DNA of 64,000 nt from Symbiodinium natans (taxonomy: Eukaryota > Sar > Dinophyceae > Suessiales > Symbiodiniaceae): the NCBI GenBank assembly GCA_905221605.1, contig CAJNDS010002679.1:1019001-1083000 (forward strand), given 5' to 3'. A model generated the notes under the pieces. It searched no databases. It was not told the origin of the DNA and saw nothing but the letters and a program-made list of their open reading frames with translations. The translations under genes and the position numbers were made by a program. Each line of letters starts with the position of its first letter. Positions within the stretch are counted from its first letter, which is position 1. This document shows, in pieces, positions 18,891-30,516 of the stretch.

Positions 18891-21401
18891 TTAGCGCTGC
18901 AAGACTACAAGAAAGATGAATGAGGCAAAAGCTGAAGCCTTCCTGTGCAAAGCATAGCTTATGTCTGACTCTCCCGTGACCGGACTCGTCACCGTCGTAG
19001 TCATGGACATTGTCATGGTGCCTGTCACTGTCACGGTCGCCGTGGCAGTGGCAGTGGCGGTGGCACTCACCGTGACGGTCGTCCCCGTGATGGTCGTCCC
19101 CGTGACGGTCGTGACGGTCCCCGTGACGGTCGTGACGGTCCCCGTGACGACGGTCACGGTGTTGGTCGTCATGGTGTTTGTGTGCGTAATCACCGTTGTG
19201 GTCGTCGTCGTATCAATGCTGAACACCAAGAAGGAGTCGGAATCGTGTCCGGTCACATAAGCATATGCACCGGCGATCGCAATGCCACGGGAATCGCGCA
19301 GTGCGGGGTGCTGCCAATTGCCCACGATGGTCAGGTTGCTTGGGTCGCTGATGTCGATCATTGTCACGGAGTGGTGATCCTCTGACGTCACAAAAGCGAA
19401 GTTGCCATCAACCGCGACCCCCCAGGACTCCTTGAGGAGGGTCGAGTTCTGGACGTAGCCTCTGGGGTCTTGCTAAGGAATTCAACTTCAAGCTACCCTA
19501 GCAAAGAGGTAAGCATAGTTTACAAGATGTCCCTCTTAAGTCTAAAGGCAACTTGCATTCACCAGGCCTACGATGGTGGGGTTGCTCGGGTCCGTGATGT
19601 TGATGGCTGCGAAGCCGTCAGTGTTGTGGCAAGCCACATAGGCGTAGTCCCCGACAACCGCCAGGCCTCTTGCTTGATCAAGTCTGCTGTCCCTGACGGT
19701 GCCCGCGACATTCATGTTGTACGGATCGGTGATATCCACTATGGTCAGCGAGTCCTCTGCGTAGGCCGTCACATAGGCAAAGTTCCCGCCGATCACGATA
19801 TTCTCCGCGCCATCGAGGGCGCCGTCTGTGAAGTGGCTGGCGACCGTCAGGTTGTTGGGGTCGCTGATGTCGACCGCTGTCACGCCGTCATCGCTATAGG
19901 CGGTCACAAACGCGTAGCTGCCGGCGATCGCCACGTCCGTGGCACCGTCGAAGAGGGCGCCGTCTTGGAGAAAGCCCGCGATGGTCAAGTTGGCCTTGTC
20001 GGCGATGTGGACCGCGACCAAGCCGTCGTAGTCGTTCGAAGCCACATAAGCATAGTCTCCAGCCATTGCAAGCCCTTCGGCACCGTCCAGCCTCTGGTCC
20101 CAGATACTGCTTACGACGCTTGGCCTGTGCGGGTTGCTGACGTCGACCACGGTAAGAGAACCTTCGTCGCCGACCACGTAGGCAAAGTTCCCGTCGACTT
20201 TCACACCCGCGGCCTCCTCGAAGCTACTGTGGGGGTTTTCACCGAAGAAGGCCACTTCGCTGAGGTTGGTTGGAGTGCTGATGTCGATCACGGCCACGCC
20301 ACGGTGCTTGAAGCCAGTGTTGCAGGCCACGTAGGCACGGTTCCCGACAACGGCAAAGGTCCTGCCGTGTGCGAAAGTAGTTGAGTCTGACAAGTCGTCA
20401 GTAATTTGGACATTGCCGACGAGAGCGAGGCTGCTTGGGTCGCTGATATCAACCGTCACAACGCCATGCAGAGTAGAGACGTAAGCATAGTTCCCCACGA
20501 TCTCGAGGCCCATGGGTTGGTCAAGCAGGGTGACATTCGAGAGCATACTGTGGATAGTGATATTGGACAGGTCGGCGATGTCGAGCACCACCAATGCCTT
20601 GGGTCCTTGCGCTGTCACGTAGGCGTGGCTCCCGACCACAGCGATGCGAGAAGCTCCGTCCACTTGACCTCCCGAGTTGAAGAGGCCGACAGGGGTGGGG
20701 CTGCTCGGGTCGGAGATGTTGAACACAGCAAGGTCAAGGTTGCTGTTGGAAGTGACCATATAGGCAAGGTCACCGACGATGTCAATGCCCCTGCCGGAAT
20801 ACAGCAAGGTGGAGTCTTTGATGGATCCTGCGACGGTGAGATTGGTCGGGTCAGTGATGTCGAACACCACAAAGCTGCTCTGCCACGAAGAGGAAACATA
20901 GGCGTAGTTCCCATCGAGAACAACATCATGAAGCCCCTGAAGCAGCGCAGAATCTCGCACTGAGCTCACGATCGTCACGTTGCTGGGATCGGCGATGTTG
21001 AATGACACAAAGTCATAGTACCCACTCACGTAAGCGTAGTCTCCTCTGATCGCGATGCCTTGGGGATAGTCCAAGATATCGTTGTCCTTGATGGACCAAG
21101 ACCCTACCACAGCTGGGCTAGTGGGATCCGCGATGTTGAGCACCGACACCCCATCATCAAACTGCCCTGTGACGTAGGCGTAGTCGCCCGCGACGGCAAT
21201 CCCGTAGGCTCCACTGAGCTGAACCTGGTCTTGCAGGACAGCTACGACGTCCACCTTATCGACTCTCGCCGCTTCACTCCACATCATACCAACTTGCAGC
21301 AGAACACCCAGACCGACGATCATGGTCATGGCGTCAACGCAGAGGCGAGCGGAAGAAGCTGATTTGGCTCTCTTTGCTCGGGATGCAGCGTGTTGGGTCA
21401 A
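18891..21401 (-). CDS. LVIVD-repeat beta-propeller protein, secreted or membrane-anchored
   Basis: Two exons are visible: 21401-19568 and 19459-18891, separated by a 108-nt intron (19567-19460) with a GC donor and an AG acceptor followed by G. Joining them restores a repeat that is otherwise cut. The protein starts with a basic leader and a hydrophobic segment (MTMIVGLGVLLQVGMMW), suggesting export. About 13 repeats of 40-45 residues follow, each with patterns such as VAGDYAYVTG, LTVVDVSNP and VVGS, the hallmark of the LVIVD family that folds as a beta-propeller. Many Asn-x-Ser/Thr sites fit a secreted product. The C-terminus has a Thr/Val-rich stalk and a hydrophobic end (ASFIFLVVLQR), which could be a membrane anchor. 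The binding partner is unknown. Confidence 0.85.
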
Positions 21402-21739
21402 GCTGCGGGAGACCAGGGAGACATGTCGACTCGCACAACAGATGACTTCGAAGCAAAGCTACCTTTTTCAGGGAGTGACCTCGCTCGCCCGCCTGCCCCC
21501 GTAGCCGGTGGGCGCCACTCCAGAGCCGGGAAGAGGTCAGAGAACGGCTTGCGCAGCTTGAGTCGCAGGCTTCAAGTCTGGAGATGACCTGCAAGAAAGT
21601 CATGCTTGAAGCCCTTCAAGATTCCCTCAGCAGACATGAACTCGAGACAAACCATTAAAGCTATTGGTGCATTCGCGACGGTTAATGGTGAAGGTAGTCC
21701 TGTTGATTGCTGTGTGTTGCGACGGCTTAAAAGAAGCGG

Positions 21740-21890
21740 GGGGGCGCAGCCCCCCCCCCCCCCCCCAATTTGCAACCACAGTGCTCACACGATGGGTGTC
21801 AACAAGATTCACAGGCTTTGAAGCACGCCTTGCACGGCTTTAAAAAGCGGGGGGTGGGGGGGCGGCGCAGCCCCCCCCCCCCCCCCCCAT
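21740..21890. repeat. Duplicated segment with long C runs
   Basis: Two related stretches, about 21735-21840 and 21845-21960, share AAAAGCGGGGG, GGCGCAGCC followed by 15-20 C, TGTGCAACACA-like sequence and a TTCACAGGCTTT motif. It is a local tandem duplication of about 115 bp with homopolymer expansion. Confidence 0.7.
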
Positions 21891-21969
21891 GTGCAACACA
21901 ATGGTTACATGATGGGTTTCTACAAGCTTCACAGGCTTTCAAGCACGCTTTGCACGGCTTGGGGCCTTT

Positions 21970-22390
21970 CTTTCTTTGGTTCGTTACTTCTTTACTTCTT
22001 TACTTCTTTACTTCTTTACTTCTTTGCTTCTTTGCTTCTTTGCTTCTTTGCTTCTTTGCTTCTTTGCTTCTTTGCTTCTTTGCTTCTGTACTTCTGTACT
22101 TCTGTACTTCTGTACTTCTGTACTTCTTTACTTCTTTACTTCTTTACTTCTTTACTTCTTTACTTCTTTACTTCTTTACTTCTTTACTTCTTTACTTCTT
22201 TACTTCTTTACTTCTTTACTTCTTTACTTCTTTACTTCTTTATTTCTTTACTTCTTTACTTCTTTACTTCTTTACTTCTTTACTTCTTTACTTCTTTACT
22301 TCTTTCCTTCCTTCTTTCTGTCTTTCTGTCTTTCTGTCTTTCTGTCTTTCTGTCTTTCTGTCTTTCTGCCTTTCTGTCTTTCAGGCGTTC
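21970..22390. repeat. TTCTTTAC octanucleotide satellite with blocks of variants
   Basis: More than 45 copies of an 8-bp unit. Variants come in blocks: TTCTTTAC, TTCTTTGC, TTCTGTAC, TTCTTTAC again, then TTCTGTCT. Block structure implies local copying of mutated units. The large Leu/Phe/Ser ORFs here are artefacts of the repeat. Confidence 0.95.
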
Positions 22391-22399
22391 CATTTTTCA

Positions 22400-23160
22400 T
22401 CTTCCAAAGCCTCTGTCGTCCTTCCTTACGCGGGCACAGTATCACTGGACCAGAGAGGATGTAGAGCTGTTAGCATACTGTCGCATCCCTGTTTTCGAAC
22501 CACGGATGGCATGCGACACCCCGAAGATCAATCCAGAAAAGGTAGGCATGCACGAAATGCCTGAGGCCTGTCCCCGCCAAAGCAAGATGAAAGCATGGAC
22601 CCTTCATGGAGGGACTCCACTCTGGATTTTCCTTGCCGACGTTAGCATGCTCTCTCCGCGGCCGCCACATCGGGCATTGGTATTGGTCATTGGTCGGCGC
22701 CACGCAATTGGGATTGCAACGGTCAACGCGCCGAGCCCAACATGCGCATAGGACATGCCAAGCCTCCCAAGGCTTATACACTACGAAGACCTCTAGAAAA
22801 TCCTTTATTTTCGTAACAAAAAACCATACAGTACGAAGACCTCGGTGCCATAATGATTCGGCGGCCATCAGCCGCCATCATCAGCCGCACTCACGTCTGG
22901 ATCGCATCCGGATCAGACAAGCCGAACTGCCAGGCGCAGAGCGCCGGGATGGCCAGCCTCACAAGGAGGGACTTTTTGGGACTTCTTGGGACTTTCTGGG
23001 ACTTTTTGGGCCTTTTTTGTGACTTTTTGGGACTTTTTGGGCTAATAGGGCTGCAAGGCTCCTGCACACATCTACGCAACGGGGCGCAAGGCCGCTTACT
23101 TTGCAACGAGCTACAGGATCTCGAGACCCGAAGGTTTGCAGCTCTTCCTTAAGCCCATTT
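22400..23160. other. No gene recognised
   Basis: Apart from a minisatellite of GGGACTTTTT-like units at 22966-23041, I see no defensible coding or RNA feature. Confidence 0.4.
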
Positions 23161-23170
23161 GGGTCATTTG

Positions 23171-23274
23171 GGTGTTTACGATATTCGGGGTACTTTTCTC
23201 GGACCTTTTTATAAGGGAATCCTACTACTATTTGGGGGGTCTATTGCAGGGGCCCCCTGTTTTCGTAAACCCCC
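23171..23274. mobile_element. MITE-like element, copy C, with CATTTG target duplication
   Basis: 104 bp between direct copies of CATTTG (23165-23170 and 23275-23280). Ends are GGTGTTTACGATATTCGGGG and TGTTTTCGTAAACCCCC. The core GGGAATCCTACTACTATTTG is shared with copies D, E and G. It lies just downstream of the last exon I can see of the permease gene. Confidence 0.75.
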
Positions 23275-23529
23275 CATTTGTCTGGGGTGCATGGCTTTGA
23301 GGTGGGTGAAAAAAAACGCGTGCCATGGCCAACCGGCAAGACAAGATTTGCATGGCCCCTGATGCCCTGGTCCAGAAGACACTCGGCTATCTTCCGGGCC
23401 GTTGTGGGCTCTCTACGGGTGCGGGTGGTAGCCTCACAACCGAGTGCTAGTGATCATTAGGGTCCTTCGGCTTGCAGTGTGAGCCACCCCCATGCTGAGC
23501 TCGAGAAGCCTGAACCTGAAACGCCTTAC

Positions 23530-26500
23530 GGCAAGGGAGCAGGCACATCAGCTGCAGGGGCAGCCCGAACCGGAGGTAATCCAGGAAGTCATACGGTCCC
23601 AGGCCTCCAGACGAAAACAGTAGGGACTAGCTGATGTTTCAGGGCTGTTGGGCTTTCAAATTGCCAAGTGAAGTCGATTCGATCGACAGGCCGCCCTTCC
23701 TGCCGGGCGAGGATGCCCGGATTGCAGGCATCATGTTCTAAGAACACATGCGCCCCCAACAAAGTCTAGGGTTTAGGCTTTAGGGTTTAGGGTTTAAGGT
23801 TTAGGGTTTAGGGTTTAGGGTTTAGGGTTTAGGGTTTAAGGTTTAGGGTTTAGGGTTTGGGGTTTAGGGTTTAGGGTTTAGGGTTTAGGGTTTAGGGTAT
23901 GGTCTTCTAGATGCTATAGGTATACTACTGATACATTCGGGGCTATGTAAAGAGGGAGCTGGGGACCGGGCCCTTGATCATGATGTTGGAAGCAGTGGCG
24001 AAGGGCATGGCAAATGCTGCATTTGCCGAGAAGACTAGAACCAGCGCCGTCGTCTTCAAGTTCCTGCCGATGCTTCGCGAGGCACGGCGGAGAAGAGGCG
24101 TCACCCCTTCATCTAGCTGAATCCCTACTAAGGCATACTAAAGTCCCTAAACCCTAAACCCTAAACCCCCTAAACCCTCCCAAAGCAGGGACTGTCTTGA
24201 AACCCCCACAACTCTGGCCAGGCAACATGCCCTCTGAAGTGCAAACCCGCATCGCAATGGGCGCCATCAGCGCAGCGGTGGCAGTATGCGACATGAGATT
24301 TGCCAGGAGCGAGGTGATGAAGGACAGTGCTACCAGAATGCCCAGTGGATGCCCAAGGGCTGCATGGCGCCCAGCAGATATGACCAGCTTCGCCCAGGCA
24401 TTGCCCAGCCCGCTCTCCTTGATGGCCTCAGGACACCGGCTCTCAAAGTTACAAGAAATGATACATACTGGTAACCCTGGTACAGAACCTTAAACTTTAA
24501 GTTGAACATACTGGTAAGCCTGGTAATGAACCCCTTAAACTAAACATACTGGGTAACCCTGGTAATGCCTAAACCCTAAACCCTAAACCCTAAACCCTAA
24601 ACCCTAAACCCTAAAGTTTTAAACTCAACCAGAGGTTGCAGCCCGGGCCTGTCCCACGCCCAGGCCTCCAGCAATGGTCAAGAAAATCGGAAGGTTCAGG
24701 CGCTGCAGGACCTCGTCACACTGGCACCCACAATAGGCTATTTCGGGTTTAGGGTTTAGGGTTTAGGTTTAGGGTTTAGGGTTTAGGGTTGAGGGTTTAG
24801 GGTTTAGGGTTTGAGGGTTTAGGGTTTAGGGTTTAAGGGTTTAGGGTTCGGGGGCTGGAGAAGCTTCACCAACACGAAACAGAAGCTTCGTAGGACATCC
24901 GCATCCTTGCACGCAAACGGGAGACTATGGGTGGGTTTCGCAAAAGGGAGACTATGGGGGGGTTTCCGAAATTAGGGGTACCTTTTTGGGGTCCTCTGAT
25001 CAGGGAATCTTACTATTTGGGGTCTGATTTTCGTAAACCCCCAAATCAAGAAAGCCCCGGCACACACTTAAGGTGGTGAGGCGAGTCTTTTGTTTCCGAG
25101 CAGCTGCTTCCCGGTGGACGATGTTCAGGAGAATGCACAGGCCGACTGCTGATAGACCCAAAAACACCAGGTCGCAGAAGTTCCTGACGCTCTTACGATG
25201 ACAGCAGGATGATGTAGGAGGATGATGTAGGAGGATGATGCAGAAGGCTGCTCGACGGGTGATGGAGGAAGCTCAACCCTCAAGTGTTGCAAAAATCCGG
25301 ATGCTGGGATATGCAGCTCGGTGCAAAGCAGCCCTCGGCTCCTCCCAAGTGCTCTAGACTCTCAGGTGAGCAAGGGGGGGGTCGCATGGGGTGCGAGTTG
25401 CTGTCCTGCCATCTAAAGAACGGGCCTCAAGCCCTTCCGTTTTGCCGCCCTTTTGCCTGCCAGCATTTTCCTCCACATTTCACCCTTGCAGCCTGGGCCC
25501 TAGAAGTGGAGTGTAAGTCAGCCTTCCATTTGCAGTCCATTCTTCATGAGCTGCCCTCATTACTGTTTGCTGTCATCATCTGACCCCTTCAAACTTAGCC
25601 TTATGAATACTGATTTCGTCTCCCTGAACTGACTCTGGCACTGGCACTCTGTCTCTCCTGATCATGAAAGCTTCGCGTCTGTGCTTTCACCTCTGTTCCT
25701 ACCCTCGACTAGTAATGTATGGCATACGCAACACCAAAACGTTGAGAAACTCTACGAGGGACAGCACAGAGCAGACGATGACGAATGCCAGCAGCAGCAG
25801 ACCCAGCCAACCTCTGATTCATGATTGGGATAGTACTAAAATTTTAATTGTTTATTCCTTATTGGGTTTAAGTACCCTTAAACATGCAAAACGCTACCCA
25901 ACTATGACAAAGAGACCTCTGCCCTGATCCACCCGGCGTCCGTGTCGCGGAGGTGCCGACTCCGGAACCACCGCTACGAAACTGAAATTCCGCTCGACCT
26001 TGGCAGAGACCTATGGGGAATTTTTCGACATTAGGGGGTGCCTTGTTGGGGTCCTTGTTACAAGGGAATCCTACTATTTGGAGGTCTATTTTCGGGTTCC
26101 CCTTTTTGTCGGAAACCCCCACATGTGGCCAGGCATAGGGTGGCACAGACAAGATTTCCGACGTGCTGCTTCAGGTAAGTCGGCAAACTCCAGGAAGGCC
26201 TCCACCAACAGTATGTCTCCAGCCTGTAAATGCAGAGAAACATGTGAAGCTACACGCAGCCAAGATGACAGAACATGCTCAACCACACGCAATACTGCTG
26301 TCTAGGTGCGCACAGACTCTCCCTGAACTCCCCGAGCTCGATGCTGCTGATGTCTGCATTGGGGGAATCACCGGAATCACCTTAGGAGTCTGCTGCAACC
26401 ATGAGATGATGTCCGCAATCCCATCAGTCCAAAGACCAGTCCATGTGACCTGAAATTGAAATCCCGACGCCTTATGCCCATCTCGAATGTGAACTTTTTC

Positions 26501-27517
26501 TTGGGCCTGTTAAGGAGTCTGACATGTTTCACAGACACTTCAAAAGCAGCTGTCAAGTCACATGTCTGCTGTTCCCAAGTTTAGCTTGCAGAATAGAGAA
26601 ATGTTCTGGATGTTGAGTAGTCAGGTTGTGAGTTTGACGTGGAACCTCTGTACCTTAGATCAACCCCCCGCTCGCTAGACATCATTGATCATGGGCATGG
26701 CCTGGGGAGCGGAATGGACGTCGCTGTGGGTAAGGGCTTGCCATCGTCATGGATGCTTGAGGGCGGCGCGCCGCAATGCACGTGGCCTGAAGGCCAGGGA
26801 ACACGTCAACGATCCGACCATCGAGCTGCCAATTGAAGCATTGCATTCCTTCCTTCGAGTTCCTGTCTCACATCGACAGAAGAATCATGTTTTCAAGCTT
26901 TCCTGGCACATCCTTCCACCTCCCAGACCTGCCCAGGCCTGGTTGAGACTGATGGGCAACTTGCCTCAGGGGCTTCTGAGAAGATGGGATTGCAGTTTGC
27001 ACTCCAGGGACGGATGACCAGTAAGACTCGTCCCCACAGAGAGGAGGAATGATACGGAAGGTTCTTGCAGTCCACTATCAACCCCCTGAGACAAATCCAG
27101 AAGCTTTGTGTCGGTGCGCCTCCAAAAAGTACTACGACTCAAAGTACATGTATATATATATATATATGGTTCAGCGTCGAGCGTCCTGGGCCCCCCCCCC
27201 CCCCCCATGGTATCCCCCCCCCCCCCAAGCCTACTCTACGGTCCCTAAACCCTAAACCCCCTAACCCTAAACCCTAAACCCTAAAAACCCTAAAACCTAA
27301 ACCCTAACCCTAAACCCTAACCACACCAACCAGGGGGGGGGGGATCATCTTAGTACCCCATCCGCGGGCAAACCCTAAACCCTAAACCCTAAACCCTAAA
27401 ACCCTAAACCGTAAACCCTAAACCCTAAACCCTAAAACCCTAAACCCTAAACCCTAAACCCTAAACCCTAAAACCCTAAAACCAACCCCCAACCACACCA
27501 CAGGGGGGGGGGGGGGT

Positions 27518-27555
<38 letters not shown>

Positions 27556-29731
27556 GCCGGGGCTGAATCATATATATACATTTATTCCCTTTAAGGGACT
27601 ATACCAGGGCACCTTTCATTCCCCCGTTCCCTACTAAGAAACGGGGGGGGGGGCAAGCTCAGCTGCAGCCCAGGCCACAACCCACCAGCGCCGAGCCGGG
27701 AGCAATCCCGACCTCGAAGAGCCGCCGACGATGGCGCTGGGCGCCCAGAACCTTTAATATCCTTTAACAATCAAAAAGGAGACCCATACAACCGCATAAA
27801 ATATAACAGAATACAACCCTCATGTAAGAATACTTAGAGTCATGGTAAGAAAGTAGGAGCATGCTAGCATAACGAGAGTACTGATGTTGATTCTCGAGCT
27901 CTTTCCAAGCCCACCATCCTTTTGGTGCACTTCTTGAACCCCCTCGAGAGGCTCGGAAGTGGACCCTTTTAAAGCCCTGCAACAAAACTCAACGTCCGGC
28001 GCGCGACCGCCAGGGGGTCGACGCCTTTCATCATCAGCCCCGGGCTCCGGTTGCGGATCTGGGCCTCGGATGGGAAACCAACACCAAAACACCGCGGTTT
28101 GGGGTTTGGATGGGTTTGGGGCTTAGTTTCCCTCCTGCACAGCCGGGGCAAGTCCACATCGCAGGGCGATTTCGAGTCTGACTTTGGTTCGTGGTGTAGG
28201 GCTTAGGGTTTTAGTTTATACCGAGTCTTGCGCGATGCACCATGCAAACGACCAACCCACATCCACACACACACACACACACCTTTCAAAAACGGAGCGC
28301 ATTTGATTTTGCGGAACCCTGAAGCCACAAGATGACAAGGTTCGGGAGCGTGTGGCGGGGTTGTTGTTTTTCCCTAACTGTGACGGCTTTATTCTGATTC
28401 TCCTAGGTGTGGCGGGGACCCTTCTCCCGTCCTACACACGACATCTAGCATGGCCTTAGCAGAAGCACATTCAACCGGATGTAAAACCAACACGCATGCC
28501 GCAACCATGTAAACATGACCATGCATACATTTAAAAGAAGGTATCCTCCGAGGTGCAACTCCCGCCGCCGTGGCGGCGAAGTGGAGGAAGTTCCCAGCTT
28601 CCATCTTCTTGTCCATTTCAAAGTCGGTATCAACCAGGATAACCCCGGGTTGAGAGATCAGCCCCGCTTGAGCAACAGTAGAGCCAATCAAGAAGGAGCC
28701 CTTAGCGACTTCAAAGGACAGGTAGTAGCGGTTGCTGCACTGGTGCCGGAGCTGCTCAATCTTGCTCGGAGGTCCCACGGTCGCAGAGCCCAGAAGTGGT
28801 TTGGTGGCGAGGGTGCAGTACCTGCCCAGAATCCCTCGCACATCCTCCTGTGTCCCCCCCTTGCCGTTTGGGGAGAGGCTCCCACCCCCCGCTTCCTAGC
28901 TAGTAAACATACAGAGCTGTGCAGGACTGCTGGAACACGTTGGAAAACACATGTCTTTCATGGGGGTCCCAGGTACACGCACGTGAGGGCGGTCAGCACG
29001 ATGCAGCCAAGGGCTGGGTCGAGCATCTGCAGCTCTGCTTCAGGCATGGTCTGGTAGATGGTCAAGGCCACAGTGGAGGTGACGATCATAAAGTTTTGGC
29101 TCATGCCGGCTACGCTGGCAGTGGGCAGCAAGATCTCACGTGACGTGAAGCCCGCTTGTGGCGCCCACCGCTGCAGAGCAGGTGCGGCTGCCACCACAAC
29201 CGTCATCTGCTGGACAAAAGCAGCTAGGAAGGCAGTGACCAACTGAGCCCGTATGAGGGCTCTGAGGTTCTTTTGCTCGGTCCCTAAGAGCCTCGAGAAG
29301 ATGTGATCCAACACCCCAGAATCCTGGATGCCGCCGACAAGGACCAGCACAGCCTGAAAGGCAATATTGCCGGGGCTCGAGAAACCGGCCAGAGCCTGGT
29401 TTGTGGAGATGATGCCACAAGTCCCAAACAGGGTGACCACACCCAGAAAGACGAAGTGAGGCCGATAGCCCTGCATCATCATGGCCGTAGCAGCCAGAAG
29501 CACGTTCCCCACGAAGAGTGCCGTCCAGGGGTTCGAGTGACAGGTTCGCGTGCGCCCAGTTCCCGTGCAGACTTCGAAAATGCGACGCAGGTCAGGTTCA
29601 TCTTCTGCCCAAAAACCGACCATCAGGCTGAAACACGCAGAAAGGACGCAGAGGACAACAACTTGCGGGCTGCAGGTTTCCGTCAGATAGCTGCGCCCAG
29701 ATCTAAAACTTCGGACTGGCTCGACCGGCAT
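23530..29731 (-). CDS. SLC13/SAC1-like permease with TrkA-C domains, at least ten exons
   Basis: A predicted plasma-membrane transporter of the divalent-anion/Na+ symporter class; sulfate is the usual substrate of SAC1/SLT relatives. Exons in order: 29731-about 28970 (first half of the membrane domain), 28734-28560 (TrkA-C, VAKGSFLIGSTVAQAG), about 26826-26760 (VDVFPGLQATCIAARR), 26223-about 26174 (AGDILLVEAFLEF), 25811-25735 (GLLLLAFVIVCSVLSLVEFL), 25183-about 25095 (DLVFLGLSAVGLCILL), 24711-24649 (PIFLTIAGGLGVGQ), 24426-24247 (exactly 60 codons), 24116-23972 (SANAAFAMPFATASN) and 23604-23530 (PYDFLDYLRFGLPLQL). Reading the exons in order gives the family layout: membrane half, two TrkA-C loops, membrane half. 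The start at 29731 is supported by an in-frame stop just upstream. Donors include GC (24649), GT (24247, 23530) and others. One or two exons and the true 3' end are not located. Confidence 0.75.
23764..23900. repeat. TTTAGGG array in permease intron
   Basis: About 19 TTTAGGG-type units with a few variants, in the intron between exons 24116-23972 and 23604-23530. Confidence 0.95.
24145..24180. repeat. Short CCCTAAA block in permease intron
   Basis: Four to five CCCTAAA units in the 130-nt intron between exons 24426-24247 and 24116-23972. In this small intron the repeat is a large share of the sequence. Confidence 0.85.
24565..24616. repeat. CCCTAAA array in permease intron
   Basis: About seven CCCTAAA units in the intron between exons 24711-24649 and 24426-24247. 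Confidence 0.9.
24744..24850. repeat. TTTAGGG array in permease intron
   Basis: About 14 TTTAGGG-type units with small indels, beginning about 30 bp upstream of exon 24711-24649 in transcript terms, opposite in orientation to the 24565-24616 block. Confidence 0.9.
24956..25044. mobile_element. MITE-like element, copy D
   Basis: Ends are GGGGTTTCCGAAATTAGGGG and GATTTTCGTAAACCCCC, with the core CAGGGAATCTTACTATTTGG. Intronic in the permease gene. An incomplete left end (GGGTTTCGCAAAAGGGAGAC) sits immediately before it at 24932-24951. Confidence 0.7.
26014..26120. mobile_element. MITE-like element, copy E
   Basis: Ends are GGGGAATTTTTCGACATTAG and TTTTTGTCGGAAACCCCC, with the core AAGGGAATCCTACTATTTGG. 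It lies in the permease intron between the AGDILLVEAFLEF exon and the exon at 25811-25735. Confidence 0.65.
27155..27700. repeat. Low-complexity block: TA tract, C and G runs, CCCTAAA arrays
   Basis: TA repeats (27155-27171), C runs (27190-27230), long CCCTAAA arrays (27243-27320 and 27371-27482), G runs (27505-27552) and another G run (27643-27652). All of it falls in a large intron of the permease gene. Long homopolymers here may contain assembly errors. Confidence 0.9.
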
Positions 29732-29734
29732 GTT

Positions 29735-30480
29735 GAGCCTGGCGGGTCACGCTACCAAGCCCGCTTTTCCAGGCCGCCAAGGCGGCGCATGCGCAAGCTG
29801 GTCCGGTGGGATCTGAGGCTTGCACCCCATTGCGTTGAGCCAACGACTGCAAGGAGATGCAAGGAGCGCATAGGAGCTGTGGCAGCAAGTTTCGACCATG
29901 TGCTGAGCATGCATGCATCAGGCAGTGCGCACAACGATCTATCACAGTCGCATACAGCTGTTCACAGGTCCCGCCCTTCTCATCTGCCGGCCTCCACTCG
30001 AACTCACCCGGACCGCCTGGCCGAAGGAACATGCTGGGAACCCAAACTCCCACACAAAATGCAAAGGGCCGGGGCAGCAAGCAATTTGGTTCATGCGGCG
30101 CGCACTGCGGTACTCAATCCAGCAGGCGCATCTACTCAAATGACACTGGCGCGCACTTGAAGTGGGAGAGATGAGAAAAGCGTCAGCGGCATGGCCCATT
30201 TTGGGTCGATCCGCTGGCAACGGCGCTTCCGCCGGCTATTGAAACATTAGCTGTAGCTGCCAGTGACTGGCTGCTAGCTCAGCGGCGGGTGCAAGGTGGA
30301 GGGCATTTGCCAGGCGTGGCCTGCAGCAAGTCACTGAGGAAGAGAGTTTTTTTGCTAGTGGCTGGTCCCGGGCCGGATCCTCTGACTTTCAGGCCGCCCC
30401 GCCTTGTGCACCCGCGCCTGGAGATGCCAAGGAACACACACGCGAAGGAGCATGCGCAGCGCGCGGCGTCGGGGCGCGGC
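29735..30480. other. No gene recognised
   Basis: Upstream of the permease start I see no recognisable promoter motif; dinoflagellate promoters are poorly defined. Several overlapping ORFs exist on both strands without family signatures. Confidence 0.35.
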
Positions 30481-30516
30481 AACGAGCACGCAAGAACGCA
30501 CACAGTGACCCGGAGC

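Noticed and set aside
19000-19260. Separate plus-strand Val/Thr-rich gene
   Set aside because: It is the antisense of the Thr/Val-rich stalk of the LVIVD protein.
19470-20963. Plus-strand ORFs of 304 and 185 residues
   Set aside because: They are antisense shadows of the LVIVD repeats, which give periodic open frames on the opposite strand.
21770-22751. Leu/Phe/Ser-rich membrane-like ORFs
   Set aside because: They are products of the TTCTTTAC satellite in different frames.
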